Positions 47,365-58,335 of a stretch of 64,000 nucleotides of DNA are shown one piece after another. The position numbers were made by a program, and so were the translations under genes. Below the pieces are notes generated by a model that had not been told where the DNA came from, ran no database searches, and was given only the letters and a program-made list of their open reading frames with translations. Source of the stretch: Anodontia alba (Eukaryota; Mollusca; Bivalvia; Lucinida; Lucinidae); the NCBI GenBank assembly GCA_964016985.1, contig OZ024830.1, positions 60,900,550 to 60,964,549 of the forward strand, given 5' to 3'. Position 1 is the first letter of the stretch. Each line of letters starts with the position of its first letter.

Positions 47365-47445
47365 ATCTGCAAACAGTGGAGACCCTGATCAGATGAGGCA
47401 TTCTGCCGCATCTGATCTGGGTCTGCACTGTTTACCAGTTACCCA
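47365..47445. repeat. M10 hairpin
   Basis: TGCAAACAGTGGAGACCCTGATCAGATGAGGC, centre ATTCT, then GCCGCATCTGATCTGGGTC and TGCACTGTTTACC. Flanked by ACCCATTAAAG (47252) and CAATGGGTTAAG (47464), which look like eroded outer ends. Confidence 0.65.
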
Positions 47446-49599
47446 TTTAGGGGACTCCAGTCTTCAATGGGTTAAGTTTCCATTCTGTCTGATGAGAACT
47501 TTACCAAAAACAGTGAATAAATTGAAATTATGTACTATGTTAAATAGTTTATATAGCTAGTTAGCTTAAACATTTATATCCTTGGTATGAAGTTAATATC
47601 AGAACTACGGTAGATTTCCTATTAGTTCGAACACTGTAATAATTCGAACACCCTTATTGTTTTGAAATCACCTCTCGAAATTTGCTCTATTAGTTTGAAC
47701 AGTCCCTTAGTTTTTTAAAACTGATTTTCAAATAGTTCGAACACATGAAAATTTAATGTTAATTAATCCATTAAAAAAATATATTTAATAAATCGGTTCA
47801 CCCACTCTCTTTCTTATGGTTCGTAAACTGTACATGCATACGGTAAATGTCCTAAAATTTTGAACAAAATTAAATAATTTCAGTTCTTGCTGTTCGAAAT
47901 TTTAGAAATTATAGTTTGCTAAAAAATTACTGTTCGAAATTTTAGGACAGATTCAATTACAACCAAAATTAACCTGGCTATCGGACGCTTTCGGATACCG
48001 AAACGACAAAAAAGGACCTTCACGACGAAAGGGTTTTCTTATTTTCTATGTGTGATTGGTAAACTGAATGTAAATTGGATGAACTAATAAATAATTACCA
48101 CACTGATGTTTGTTTTCAATTCCATCTGATTAATTCTATGTCGAATAATGTTTCTCATAACAAAACAATTAATTATCTGGTACACTAATTAATCGCCAGA
48201 TACGTTTGTTCCGCACTTCGGGAATGTGCCACTTTCTTAAAATAGGCTGGCTTAGTCCACTGTCTTCTTACGTAACAACCCTCTTCCCTTTGCCGCACTG
48301 AGATACACAAGCTGACCAAATTACTTCAAACGGTTACCGCACATTTGTTCTTGTTTGAGCCACAACAGAAACACGTAAGTCCCTTTCCTCAAAGGTGAAG
48401 TGTACGTAGTTTTAAATTGAAAAGCGCAGACTGATAAGAATTTCCTCCGTTTTGAAGCGCAGTATTCACACTGCTTGCTGACATAATGCATTCTGTCGGC
48501 GATATGCGTAGACCCAGATCAGACCGCCCCGATACATAGACTGCGCGGATGCGCAAGTTGATCTTGTCTATGCCGGTCTCAAATGTCATAAGGTCGTTTC
48601 TATTGGAAAGGACTCATACATAAACGAACAGTAGCACGGACAACCAGTTCTCTTGAGAACCAGATCTGAATGCAGCCTGATCAAGATCAAAGATTTTAGC
48701 TCAACACCAAACTGAACTACGCATGCCAAACCTGTGAACTGCCACTATCGTTTTTCGCAATATTTCTTTCTTTAAAAAATGTATTGTCATTTAGAATTGC
48801 AAGAATATATCTGTCATCAATAGTAATCCTTTCAATAGATCTCTGTTCAGGCGAAAATGTCCCTTTGTGTATATGTGTAAGTCACATCAGAGTGCGAGAC
48901 GCAGTCTAATGCAGGATTGTGTCTACTCAGTTCGCTGATAGGTAATTGGTACAAAACACTGTAATACAAGAATCGCAGTCCAGCAAGTGCACAGTCTGAT
49001 CACATTTGTAACAAATGATTAGGTTCATTTTGGCTTGTTGGGACCTATCATCTCTGTTGGGACCATTACCTGTTCAAATAGGATGCACTGAGCATATCAT
49101 GACAATCACGCGGTCAGACAGGAAATATTTTGCTGGAGGCGTTAATCCCCACGACGAAAATGTTTTCGGCGTGCTTATTTATACCTTTGGCACGCTAAAC
49201 TTAAATATTAGCAGCAGATATTATTGAAGGACACAGTGTACAGATGAGCAGGAACGACCCAGATCAGAATTTGTGGATGCACATGCTAATTTACAATTTC
49301 GCTTATAGCGCTTTCTTACTTTCGCATGTGCATAACGCTTTGCTGAAATGATCAGATCAACTTTAGAATTCTGGTATATTACCGAAATACCGGAATACTA
49401 CCGAAATACCAGAATATCCATGAAAGTTACAGGAATACCTGTGAAGACACCAATACTGGGTTTAATTAAGAAACGAATATTCTCGGGGGACGATCTTGAA
49501 AACGCATTCCCCCAAATTAGTTTCATTCCCTTGTTCTCTGTGGCGTCTGATCTGGGTCTACGCTGTTTGCATAGGCCTATCTGTTCCTATATTTAGGTT

Positions 49600-51680
49600 T
49601 TTATCGCACCTGCTTGTAGCAGGGTGCGATATAGGCGTCCAATTGTCCGTCCGTCCGTCCGTCCGTCCGTCCGTCCGTCCGTCCGTCCGTCCGTCCGTCC
49701 GTCCGTCCGTCCGTCCGTCCGTCCGTCCGTCCGTCAACATTTATGTCGACGTTCGACATTTATGTCAAAGTTAGTATTCTAATCAACTACAAGACTAAAC
49801 AACCATCAAACCTTGCATGAAACATCTCCCTGACCTCCTGACTTTGCGACATAGGCGTCCGCTTTTCCGTATGTCTGTCCATTCGTCCGTCCGTCTGTCA
49901 ACATTTATGTCGAAGTTCGACATTTATGTCAAAGTTAGTATTTTAATCAACTACAAGACTAAACAACCATCAAACCTTGCATGAAACATCTCCCTGACCT
50001 CCTGACTTTGCGACATAGGTGCCCACTTTTCCATTCGTCTGTCTGTTCGTCCGTCCGTCTGTCCGTCTGTTAACAGTTCTGTTATGTCGAAGTTCGACAT
50101 TTATGTCAAAGTTCGTATTCTAATCAACTACAAAACTAAACAACCATCAAACCTTTTATGAAACATCTCCCTGACCTCCTGACTTTGCGACATAGGTGCC
50201 CGCTTTTCCATTCGTCTGTCCGTTCATCCGTCTGTCTGTCTGTTAACAGTTCTGTTATGTCGAAGTTCGACATTTACGTCGAAGTTAGTATTCTAATCAA
50301 CTACAATTCTACAACAACCATTATACCTTGCATGACACATCTCCCTGACCTCCTGACTTGGCAGGTATGTTGACCCAGTGACCTTGACCTATATTTTGCG
50401 CTCCATTGACTTTGACACAATTTACATTGACGTTCCAGATCTTCTCAACTATAAGGCGTACAACTACCAAACCTTGCATAGTGCTTCTCCTAGATGTACT
50501 GACTTGGCATATACCTTGACCCGGTGACCTTGACCTATATTTTGCGCTCCAGTGACTTTGATATATTTTGCGTCGACGTTCGATATCTCCTCGACTATAA
50601 GGCCTACAACCATTAAACCTTGCAAAGTGCTTCTTCTCAATGTACTGACTTGGCAGATACCTTGACCTGGTGACCTTGACCTATATTTTGGCTGCAGTGA
50701 CTTTGACATAATTTACGTCAATGTTCCAGATCTCCTCAAGTGTAAGACCTCTAGCCACCAAACCTTGCATAGTGCTTCTCCTAGATGTACTGACTCGGCA
50801 GGTATCTTGACCGAGTGACCTTGACCTATATTTTGCGCTCCAGTGCCTTTTACACATTTTACGTCAACGTTCAATATCTCCTCAACTGTAAGGCCTACAA
50901 CCATCAAACCTTGCATAGTGCTTCTCCTCAATGTACGGATTCTGCAGGTACCTTCACTGGGTGACCTTGACCTATATTTCGCGCTCCATTAACTTTTACA
51001 CCTTTTACGTCAGCCTTCCATATGTCCTCAACTGTAAGGCCTTCAACCACCAAACCTTATATAGCACTTCTTCTCGATGTACTGACTCGGCAGGTACCTT
51101 GACCTGGTGACCTTGACCTATATTGTGCACTCCAGTGACTGACACATTTTATGTTGATGTTCGGTATCTCCTCAAATATAAGACCTACAACCACTAAACC
51201 TTGCATAGTGCTTCACCTCATTGCACTGGCTTGGCAGGTACCTTGACCCGGTGACCTTGACCTATATTTGACACATTTTACGTTAATGTTTGATAACTCC
51301 TCAACTATAAGGCCTACAACCACCATACCCTGCATTGTGCTTCTCCTTGATGTACTGAATTAGCAGGTACCTTGACCCGTGACCTTGACCTATATTTCAT
51401 GCTCCAGTGACTTTTACACATTTTACGTCAACGTTCCATTATCATTGGGCTGTATGATACGAAAAGTCAGTGCTGAAGATATAGCCATTAGAGGGAATGG
51501 GACTGGCCTGGAATATATGTGCCCCACTAGGCACTTTGTCTACATTTTTTTCAACCCAGTTTTCCAAGTAAGCACTGCTAAGAATGAAATAAACTTATTT
51601 AATAACCACGTTCTGATTGTGGCTCCTGTGACTTTTGCGCCAGCAGGTGCGATGACGCCTTCCGCGGAATTCTTGTTTAA
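49600..51680 (+). mobile_element. Array element E12 with two monomer types; absent from the sister element B
   Basis: Hairpin TATCGCACCTGCT-TGT-AGCAGGGTGCGATA, a pure (GTCC)n block (49645-49735), then four 165-bp monomers that each carry their own GTCC/GTCTG stretch plus TGTCGAAGTTCGACATTTA, then about eight 155-160-bp monomers with GTGACCTTGACCTATATTT and AAGGCCTACAACCA. It closes with CCAGCAGGTGCGATGACGCC and ends AATTCTTG before TTT. The matching site in element B (about 56447) is a simple T/A run. Confidence 0.85.
49645..49735. repeat. (GTCC)n microsatellite, about 22 copies
   Basis: Uninterrupted GTCC repeat directly after the opening hairpin of E12. Translated frames rich in Pro-Ser-Val-Arg or Thr-Asp-Gly-Arg are artefacts of the repeat. 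Confidence 0.97.
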
Positions 51681-54063
51681 ATTTTTACTACATGCCAGTT
51701 TCGTATACGTTTCTAACGAGAAAAGGCTCAATAAAATATGTTTATTTTTCTCTCGAAGAGGTTTCCCGCCACGATTTCATGTGACATACCGCTACGAGCA
51801 CATGGTTTCTTAATGCGGGGGAAAGGGAAATGTTGCTTTGTGATTGTTCATTTTCTGGGTATTTTAATAATTATAATGTTCTCAATATATACATAATGCA
51901 AAAGAATAACAGTACTAATATTTATTTATACCCTGGTAAATGTGGAGTAAGGTCCTCACGCTTTAGGTGTGTTTAAAGGGAGCTAATTGCATATGCCTTG
52001 ATGAATATTACGAGTCGGACCCAGCATTTTTTATTAATCAGGGGCGGACGCAGGATGATTTCTGAAGGAATTCGATTTGATCGAATTTCCGTACTTACTC
52101 TACGTATTCGAACCGACAGGCCTGAGCAAACAGTGTAGACCCAGATCAGACGCCGCAGAACGAATGTAAAACCTTCACTGAAACGGTGATGTATTTAACC
52201 AAAGATTCGTAATCTTTCCATGAACTGGAGTTTACATGCCTGTTTGTTACCACAAATGGCAAAATCTGACTGCCCTTGCATCAGAAGATGATCTGAGTCT
52301 TCACTGGTCGCACGTCTTATTGTCCTAAAAGTGCGTTCCATGTTCCCTGTGTGTTCCATGTTCCCTGTTCCCCTTAACTAGTTTCGTTCCTTTTTACTCT
52401 GCGGCGTCTGATCTGAGTCTACAGTTTGCATAGGCCCGTCTCAATACTTAGGTTCTAATTTTAATACCTGTCAGTTTCATATGCATTTCTGACGAAAAAA
52501 TGCTCTATAATTTAACGAACATAAGTGTGTGTTTTCCCTCTTTGGGGTTTCCTCTACGATTTCTCATGACCTTACTGTTACAAGCACGCAGTTTCTTCAT
52601 GCGGGGCAAGGGAATGTGACTGTTGCATTTTCTGTATTTTCACATATATTTTTGTAATCTGTACTGGAAATGAGACGGTCCTAGAATTGCGTGTCGTCGC
52701 CCGGTGGTGTATCTGAGCAGACCCATGAAAATCTACATAGGTATAGCAATGAGACATACGAAGTAGTGATGATATACACGAATAAACAGCAAATAGTTAG
52801 ATCGTACAGCGTGGATCCATAGATCATCCTGGCCTTCTTTTTTCAACCGGAATATTTATCATGTCTGCCACAAGGTAACAACAGTTCTAGATCGCCTGCG
52901 CATAATCTAACCCGTATCACGCGGACATCCACGTGACTGTCGCGTGGAAATGGCTAACACTGTGATGGAAGTCTCTTTTTTTTTTCTTGGGAATTTTCAG
53001 TCAGTATCACCTGGGTCTGTATAAAATTAAAATAAGGTTTCCATGCCATTTATGTACATAAAGTTCGTTATGACACTGCCATGTGCATTTACGTTTCGCG
53101 GTAGCTTTCAACATTACTACTTTAGTTTCCGGTTCCGTAACGGAAAAAAAAAAAAAAACGTTACCGAAATTAGAATGTGCCGATAAAAAAAATACTTGAA
53201 GAAAGCTGTGTTCGAAATTTTAGAAATCCCCTTTCTGCAAAACTGCTACTGTTCGAGATTTTAGGACATTTCCAGAAATTATTTTGGGCAAAAATATTAG
53301 GTGTTTGAAATTTTAGAGTGTTCGAAATTTTAGGACATTTACCGTATCGTTAATATCTGCTACTAAGACAGGGATTTTTTACACAAAAAAAATGTCTCAG
53401 AAAATTTGGACCCGTCTTATAAACAAAGTCTTGGGTCATATCAGTATCATTGGCAAAGTCCGGTGGTGCCACGTAGTCATGGAAAATGCCGATCTTCGAA
53501 CTGGGAGAAAGCTATAATGATGTTTACCTCAGAAACTTCCCCCATTCCCTTGACAGAAATTAACTAATATATACTAATAAAATCATAATACATTCCAAAA
53601 TGATATCCATCCCCGAAGATTCAACACTAAAACATAAATATTATTGAAAAGAAGTTTTTTCCTACAATGTACACCAGAATTTTGAAAATAATTAAACAGA
53701 CTTTTTGGACTGGTCCATTAGGTAAAACTGGCAAGGAAATAAGATGAAAGAAAGCATTTAATATTTAACCCTTTGAGTAAAATTACAACAGACAGCATTT
53801 AGGAAGGATCAGGTCTCATTTAGGGTCCTTATCTGAGATTTTCTGAAATTTCAAATAGTTCGAACAGATCTTTTTTTCTGAAACTGATTTTCTAATAATT
53901 CGAACATCGGATCAATATTTATTTTTTACCTGTTCGAACTAATAGGAAATCTACCGTATGTCAGTTTAATAAAGGGCTTAACTAATGCACAAATAGTGAA
54001 GGCACTGATGTAGACTGACCAGAGCCAGATAAGGCACTATTTTTTCAACCAAAAACATAAAAA

Positions 54064-54415
54064 TAGTTTTCTTATTTCTTCACAGAAGTATATGTGGTAG
54101 GCTCGGCAACATTCTTTCGTGGAGATTGATCATGAAATATTTTCTACAGTCATTCTCTCCCCTCTGCTGATTCAAGAAGGGCAGTTGTCAGTTTCTGGCG
54201 AAAGAATGTGCACAATACTGGTTAACTGCTTGGAGGACTAAGCCTGCCCAGTAAACGTGTGGTTAGGTAAACTGACCACGCTCGATATGACCCCATTGGA
54301 TTGACTGGGCCGTAAAACCTCAACACAAACAAATATGAGGTAGGTACATCAGAAGCACCTTACTGGGGCACTTCTAATGAGTACAGACAATATATGTTTA
54401 CATAGAGAAATTCAA
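54064..54415. mobile_element. M4 hairpin MITE split by a truncated SINE
   Basis: Left arm TTTTCTTATTTCTTCACAGA and AGTATATGTGGTAGG; right part GGTACATCAGAAGCACC, TTACTGGGGCACTTC, TAATGAGTACAGACAATATA. The SINE at 54102-54332 separates GTAGG from GGTAC of the left arm. Confidence 0.8.
54102..54332 (+). mobile_element. SINE family A, 5'-truncated, with TSD
   Basis: Starts at CTCGGCAACATTCTTTCG, lacking the tRNA head, and ends CAACACAAACAA. Flanked by ATATGTGGTAGG (54090-54101) and ATATGAGGTAGG (54333-54344), a 12-bp duplication with one difference. Truncated on arrival, then one mutation. Confidence 0.88.
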
Positions 54416-54629
54416 TATACAAATAAATCTATGATTTTTGCCCTTTAAGTAATGGATCTGTCACTATTGAAAGTGAGTATAAATTCTCAAAATCTAAGAT
54501 TACCATTGACATTAATGTTGATATCGTCCAAAAAAATGTTTCTTTTCTTCATGAAAAGTAAAATTTTTACAGACCTTGAAATTATGTTTGTTGGTTTTAT
54601 TCAATTTATGCAGCATGCTAAGCATTACC
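54416..54629. other. No recognised element
   Basis: Short spacer between the M4/SINE pair and the M1 copy; the 60-residue ORF here has no recognisable motif. Confidence 0.4.
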
Positions 54630-57600
54630 TCTAGTCCTGCTGAAAGCGGATACGGTAAATGTCCTAAAAATTCGAACAAAATTAAATAATTTCAGTTCTT
54701 GCTGTTCGAAATTTTAGAAATTATAGCTGGCTAAAAAATTTACTGTTCGAAATTTTAGGACAGATTCACTTACAGCCAAAATTGACCTAGCTATCGGACG
54801 CTTTCGGACACCCGAAACGACAAAAAAGGACCTACACGACGAAAGTGTTTTCCTATTTGTTATGAGTGATTGGTAAATTGAATGTGAAATTGTATGAACA
54901 AATAAATAAATACCACACTGATGTTTGTTTTCAATTCCATCCGATTAATTCCATGTCGAATAATGTTTCTCATAACAAAACAATTAATTATCCGGTACAC
55001 TAATCAATCGCCAGATACGTTTGTTCCGCACTCCGGGAATGTGCCACTTTCCTAAACTAGGCTGGCTTAGTCCACTGTCTTCTTACGTAACAACCCTCTT
55101 CACTTTACCGCACTGAGATACACAAGCTGACCAAAAAATACTTCAAAAGGTTACCGCACGTTTGTTCTTGTTTGAGCCTCTACAGAAACACAAAAGTCCC
55201 TTTCCTCAAAGGTGAGGTGTACTGAGTTTAAATGTGAAAAGTGCAGACTGATAAGAATTTCCGCCGTTTTGAAGTGCAGTATTCACACTGCTTGCTGACA
55301 TCTGAGGCTGACATAATGCATTCTGTTGGCGATATGCGTAGACCCAGATCAGACTGCCCTGATACACAGACTGCGCGGATGCGCATGTTGGATCTTGTCT
55401 GTGCTGGTCTCAAATGTCATAAGGTTTTCTGTTCGAAAGGACTCATACATAAACGAACAGCGCGGACAACCAGATCTGAATGCAGCCTGATCAAGATCAA
55501 AGAGTTTAGCTCTACACCAACTGAACTACGTATGCTAAACCTGTGAACTGCCATTATCGTTTTTAGCAATATTTCTCTCGTTAAAAAAATATATTGTCGT
55601 TTAGAATTCAGTAACGAAACTTATTGCAAGAATTATGTGTCATGAATATTAATCCTTTCATTAGATCCCTGTTCAGGCGAAAATGACCCTTGTGTATATG
55701 TGTAAGTCAGATCAGAATGCGAGACGAAGTCTAGTGCAGGATGGTGTCCACTCAATTCGCTAATTAGGTCATTGGTATAAAACACTGTAATACGTGAGTC
55801 GCAGTCTCTAGCAAGTGCACAGACTGATCACATTTGTAAAAATGATAAGGTTCATTTTGGCTTATTGGGACCTATCATCTCTGCTGGGACCATCACCTGT
55901 TCAAATAGGATGCACTGAGCATATCATGACAATCACACGATCAGACAGGAAATATTTTGCTGGAGGCTAACGTTAATCCCCACGGCGAAAACGTTTTCGG
56001 AGTGCTTATTGAAACCTTTGGCACGCTAAACTTAAATATTAGCGGCAGATATTATCGAAGGACATGTGTGTACGGACGAGCAGGAACGACCCAGATCAGA
56101 ATGCTTGGATGCACATGCTAATTTACAATTTCGCGTGTAGCGCTTTCTTACTATCGCATGTGCGTCACACTTTGCAGAAATGATCAGATCAACTTTGGGA
56201 TTCTGGTTTGTGGTCAAACGACTTACCGAAATACCGGAATACTACCGAATACCCGTGAAAAATACAGGAATTCCTGTGAAGACACCAATACTGGATGTAA
56301 TTAAGAAACGAATATACTCGGAGGACGATCTTGAAAAGCCCAGAGGCCAATTCCCCTATTCCTCCAAATTTCATTCCCTTGTTCACTGCGGCGTCTGATC
56401 TGGATCTACGCTGTTTGTATAGGCCTATCTGTTCCAGTATTTAGGTTCTTTTAATTTTTTAATACATGCCAGTTTTGTATGCATTTCTGACGAGAAAAGG
56501 CTCTATAAAATAAGTTTGTTTTTCTACCGAAGAGGTTTCTCGCCACGATTTCACGTGACGTATCGCTACGAGCACGTGGTTTCTTAATGCGGGGCAAGGG
56601 AAATGTTCTCAGGAAATGTTGCTTTGCGACTGTTCAGTTTCTGGGTATTTTAATAATTATGATGTTCTCAATATATACATAATATAAAAGAATTACAGTA
56701 CTTATATTTATTTACACCCTGGTAAATGCGGAGTAAGGTCCTCATGCACTTTTTAGGTTTTACTGTTTAAAGGGAGCTAACTGCCTATGCCTTGATGATG
56801 AATTTTACTAGTCGGACCCAGCATTTTTTTTTTATGAATCAGGGACGGATCCAAGATAATTTCTGAAGGGATTCGATTTGGCCGAATTTCCGTACTTACT
56901 CTACGTAATCGGACAGACAGGCCTGAGCAAACTGTGTAGACCCAGATCAGACGCCGCAGAACGCATGTAAAACCTTCACTGAAACGGTGATGTATTTAAC
57001 CAATTATTTTGAAACTCTCCAAGAACTGGAGTTTACATGCCTGTTTGTTACCACAAACGGCAAAATATGACTGCCCTTGCATCGGAAGATGATCGAAGAC
57101 TTCACTGGTCGCACGTCTTATTGTCCTAAAAGTGTTTTCCGAATTTCCATGTTCCCTGTTCCCCCTAACTAGTTTCATTCCCTCTTTCTCTGCGGCGTCT
57201 GATCTGAATCTACAGTTTGCACAGGCCTATCTGTGTCAATACTTAGGTTCTATTTTAATACCTGCCAGTTTCATATGCATTTCTGACGAAAAAAATGCTC
57301 TATAATTTAACGAACATTAGTACACAGGCGTTTTCCCTCTTAGAGGTTTCCGCCACGATTTCTCGTGACGTTACCGTTACGAGCACGCGGTTTCTACATG
57401 CGGGACAAGGGAATGTGACTGTTGCATTTTCTCCATTTTCACATGTATTAAAAATATTTATCATGTCTGCCACAAGGTAACAACAGTTCTAGCTTGCCTG
57501 CGCATAATCTAACCCTTATCACGCGGACGTGACTGTCACGTGGAAATGGCTAGCATTGTGATGGTAGTCTTTTTTTTTTTTTTTTTTCTTATGGATTTTC

Positions 57601-58110
57601 AGTCAGTATCTCCTGGGTTAGTATAAATTAAAATACTTTCCCCGTGCCATTTATGTACATAAAATTTGTTATGACACTGCTGTGTGCATATACTTTTTGC
57701 GGTGGCTTTCAACACTGCTACTTTAGTTTCCAGTTCTGTAATGGAAAAAAAAAAAAAAAAAAAAAAGTTACCGAAATTAGAAAATTATTTGAAGCAAGCT
57801 GTGTTCGAAATTTTAGAAATCCCCTTTTTGCAAAACTGCTACTGTTCGAGATTTTAGGACATTTCCAGAAATTATTTTGGGCAAAAATATTAGGCGTTCG
57901 AAATTTTAGGGTGTTCGAAATTTTAGGACATTTACCGTATACCCTGCATTTGCAAACAGTGTAGATCCAGATCAGTTGGCTTCTGAAGAAGCCAACTGAT
58001 CTGGATCTGCACTGTTTGCCATTAAGTATTTGAATTTGTATGAATAACCTGGCCCAAGTAATATGATTGGCTGAAAATTAGAAGTGGGCGTGGCATCTTA
58101 CTTATTTAGG
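54630..58110 (+). mobile_element. M1-family MITE split by element B
   Basis: Left CTAGTCCTGCTGAAAGCGGA to 54650; right TATACCCTGCATTTGCAAAC from 57938 with an intact hairpin (57966-58010), GTAATATGATTGGCTGAAAA and TTACTTATTTAGGCC. Intact M1 copies read CCGGATATACCC across the point of insertion. Confidence 0.9.
54653..57937. mobile_element. TIR element B, 3.3 kb, TA target, no transposase
   Basis: Ends CGGTAAATGTCCTAAAAATT and inverted AATTTTAGGACATTTACCG, with TA on each side (54651-54652, 57938-57939). Close in sequence to element A throughout: shared blocks include CTATCGGACGCTTTCGG, GCATATCATGACAATCAC and ACGAGCACGTGGTTTCTTAA. Only short ORFs. Likely a non-autonomous Tc1/mariner/pogo-type element with unique filler sequence; origin of the filler unknown. 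Confidence 0.88.
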
Positions 58111-58335
58111 CCATACAAAGTGAAAAGATGTCATTGGGCAATATAATGGTGGATTTGCATCATCTTACACATCCGTACAGTCTCATCAAAATCTTTGCCC
58201 TCATTTTGTCTGCGGTTGACTGAATCTTCATTATACTGACAGCATTTGTTCCCAAAGATGTTACCATTAAAATGAATTTGCTGTTGTAACAAATCCTTAA
58301 TGAATGAAATGATAATGTAAGAAAGGCCTCTTTTT
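58111..58335. other. No recognised element
   Basis: Spacer between M1 and E13; no motif recognised. Confidence 0.4.

Larger units (their letters stand above)
47841..53344. mobile_element. TIR element A, 5.5 kb, nested in O and carrying array E12
   Basis: Ends CGGTAAATGTCCTAAAATTT + YGAACA inverted, TA on both sides (47839-47840, 53345-53346). The interior matches element B (54653-57937) over its whole length apart from E12 and small indels. An internal direct duplication of about 0.8 kb (units near 49500 and 52380, each with CTGATCTG(A/G)GTCTAC, a CAGTTTC block and a TGCGGGG block) is shared with B. No transposase ORF; content of unknown function. Confidence 0.85.
47608..53956. mobile_element. 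Outer pogo/Tc1-like TIR element O, split by element A
   Basis: The ends CGGTAGATTTCCTATTAGTT + CGAACA are identical for 26 bases in inverted orientation, flanked by TA (47606-47607, 53957-53958). Further TTCGAAC words recur subterminally at both ends, typical of pogo/Tigger TIRs. Without element A it has about 840 bp and no transposase ORF. Confidence 0.85.

Noticed and set aside
49558..49774. Pro-Ser-Val-Arg and Thr-Asp-Gly-Arg repeat proteins
   Set aside because: Direct translation of (GTCC)n; low complexity in all frames.
51379..51813. 144-residue ORF as a possible gene
   Set aside because: It spans the end of array E12 and the flanking element A sequence, so it is a junction product with no recognised motif.
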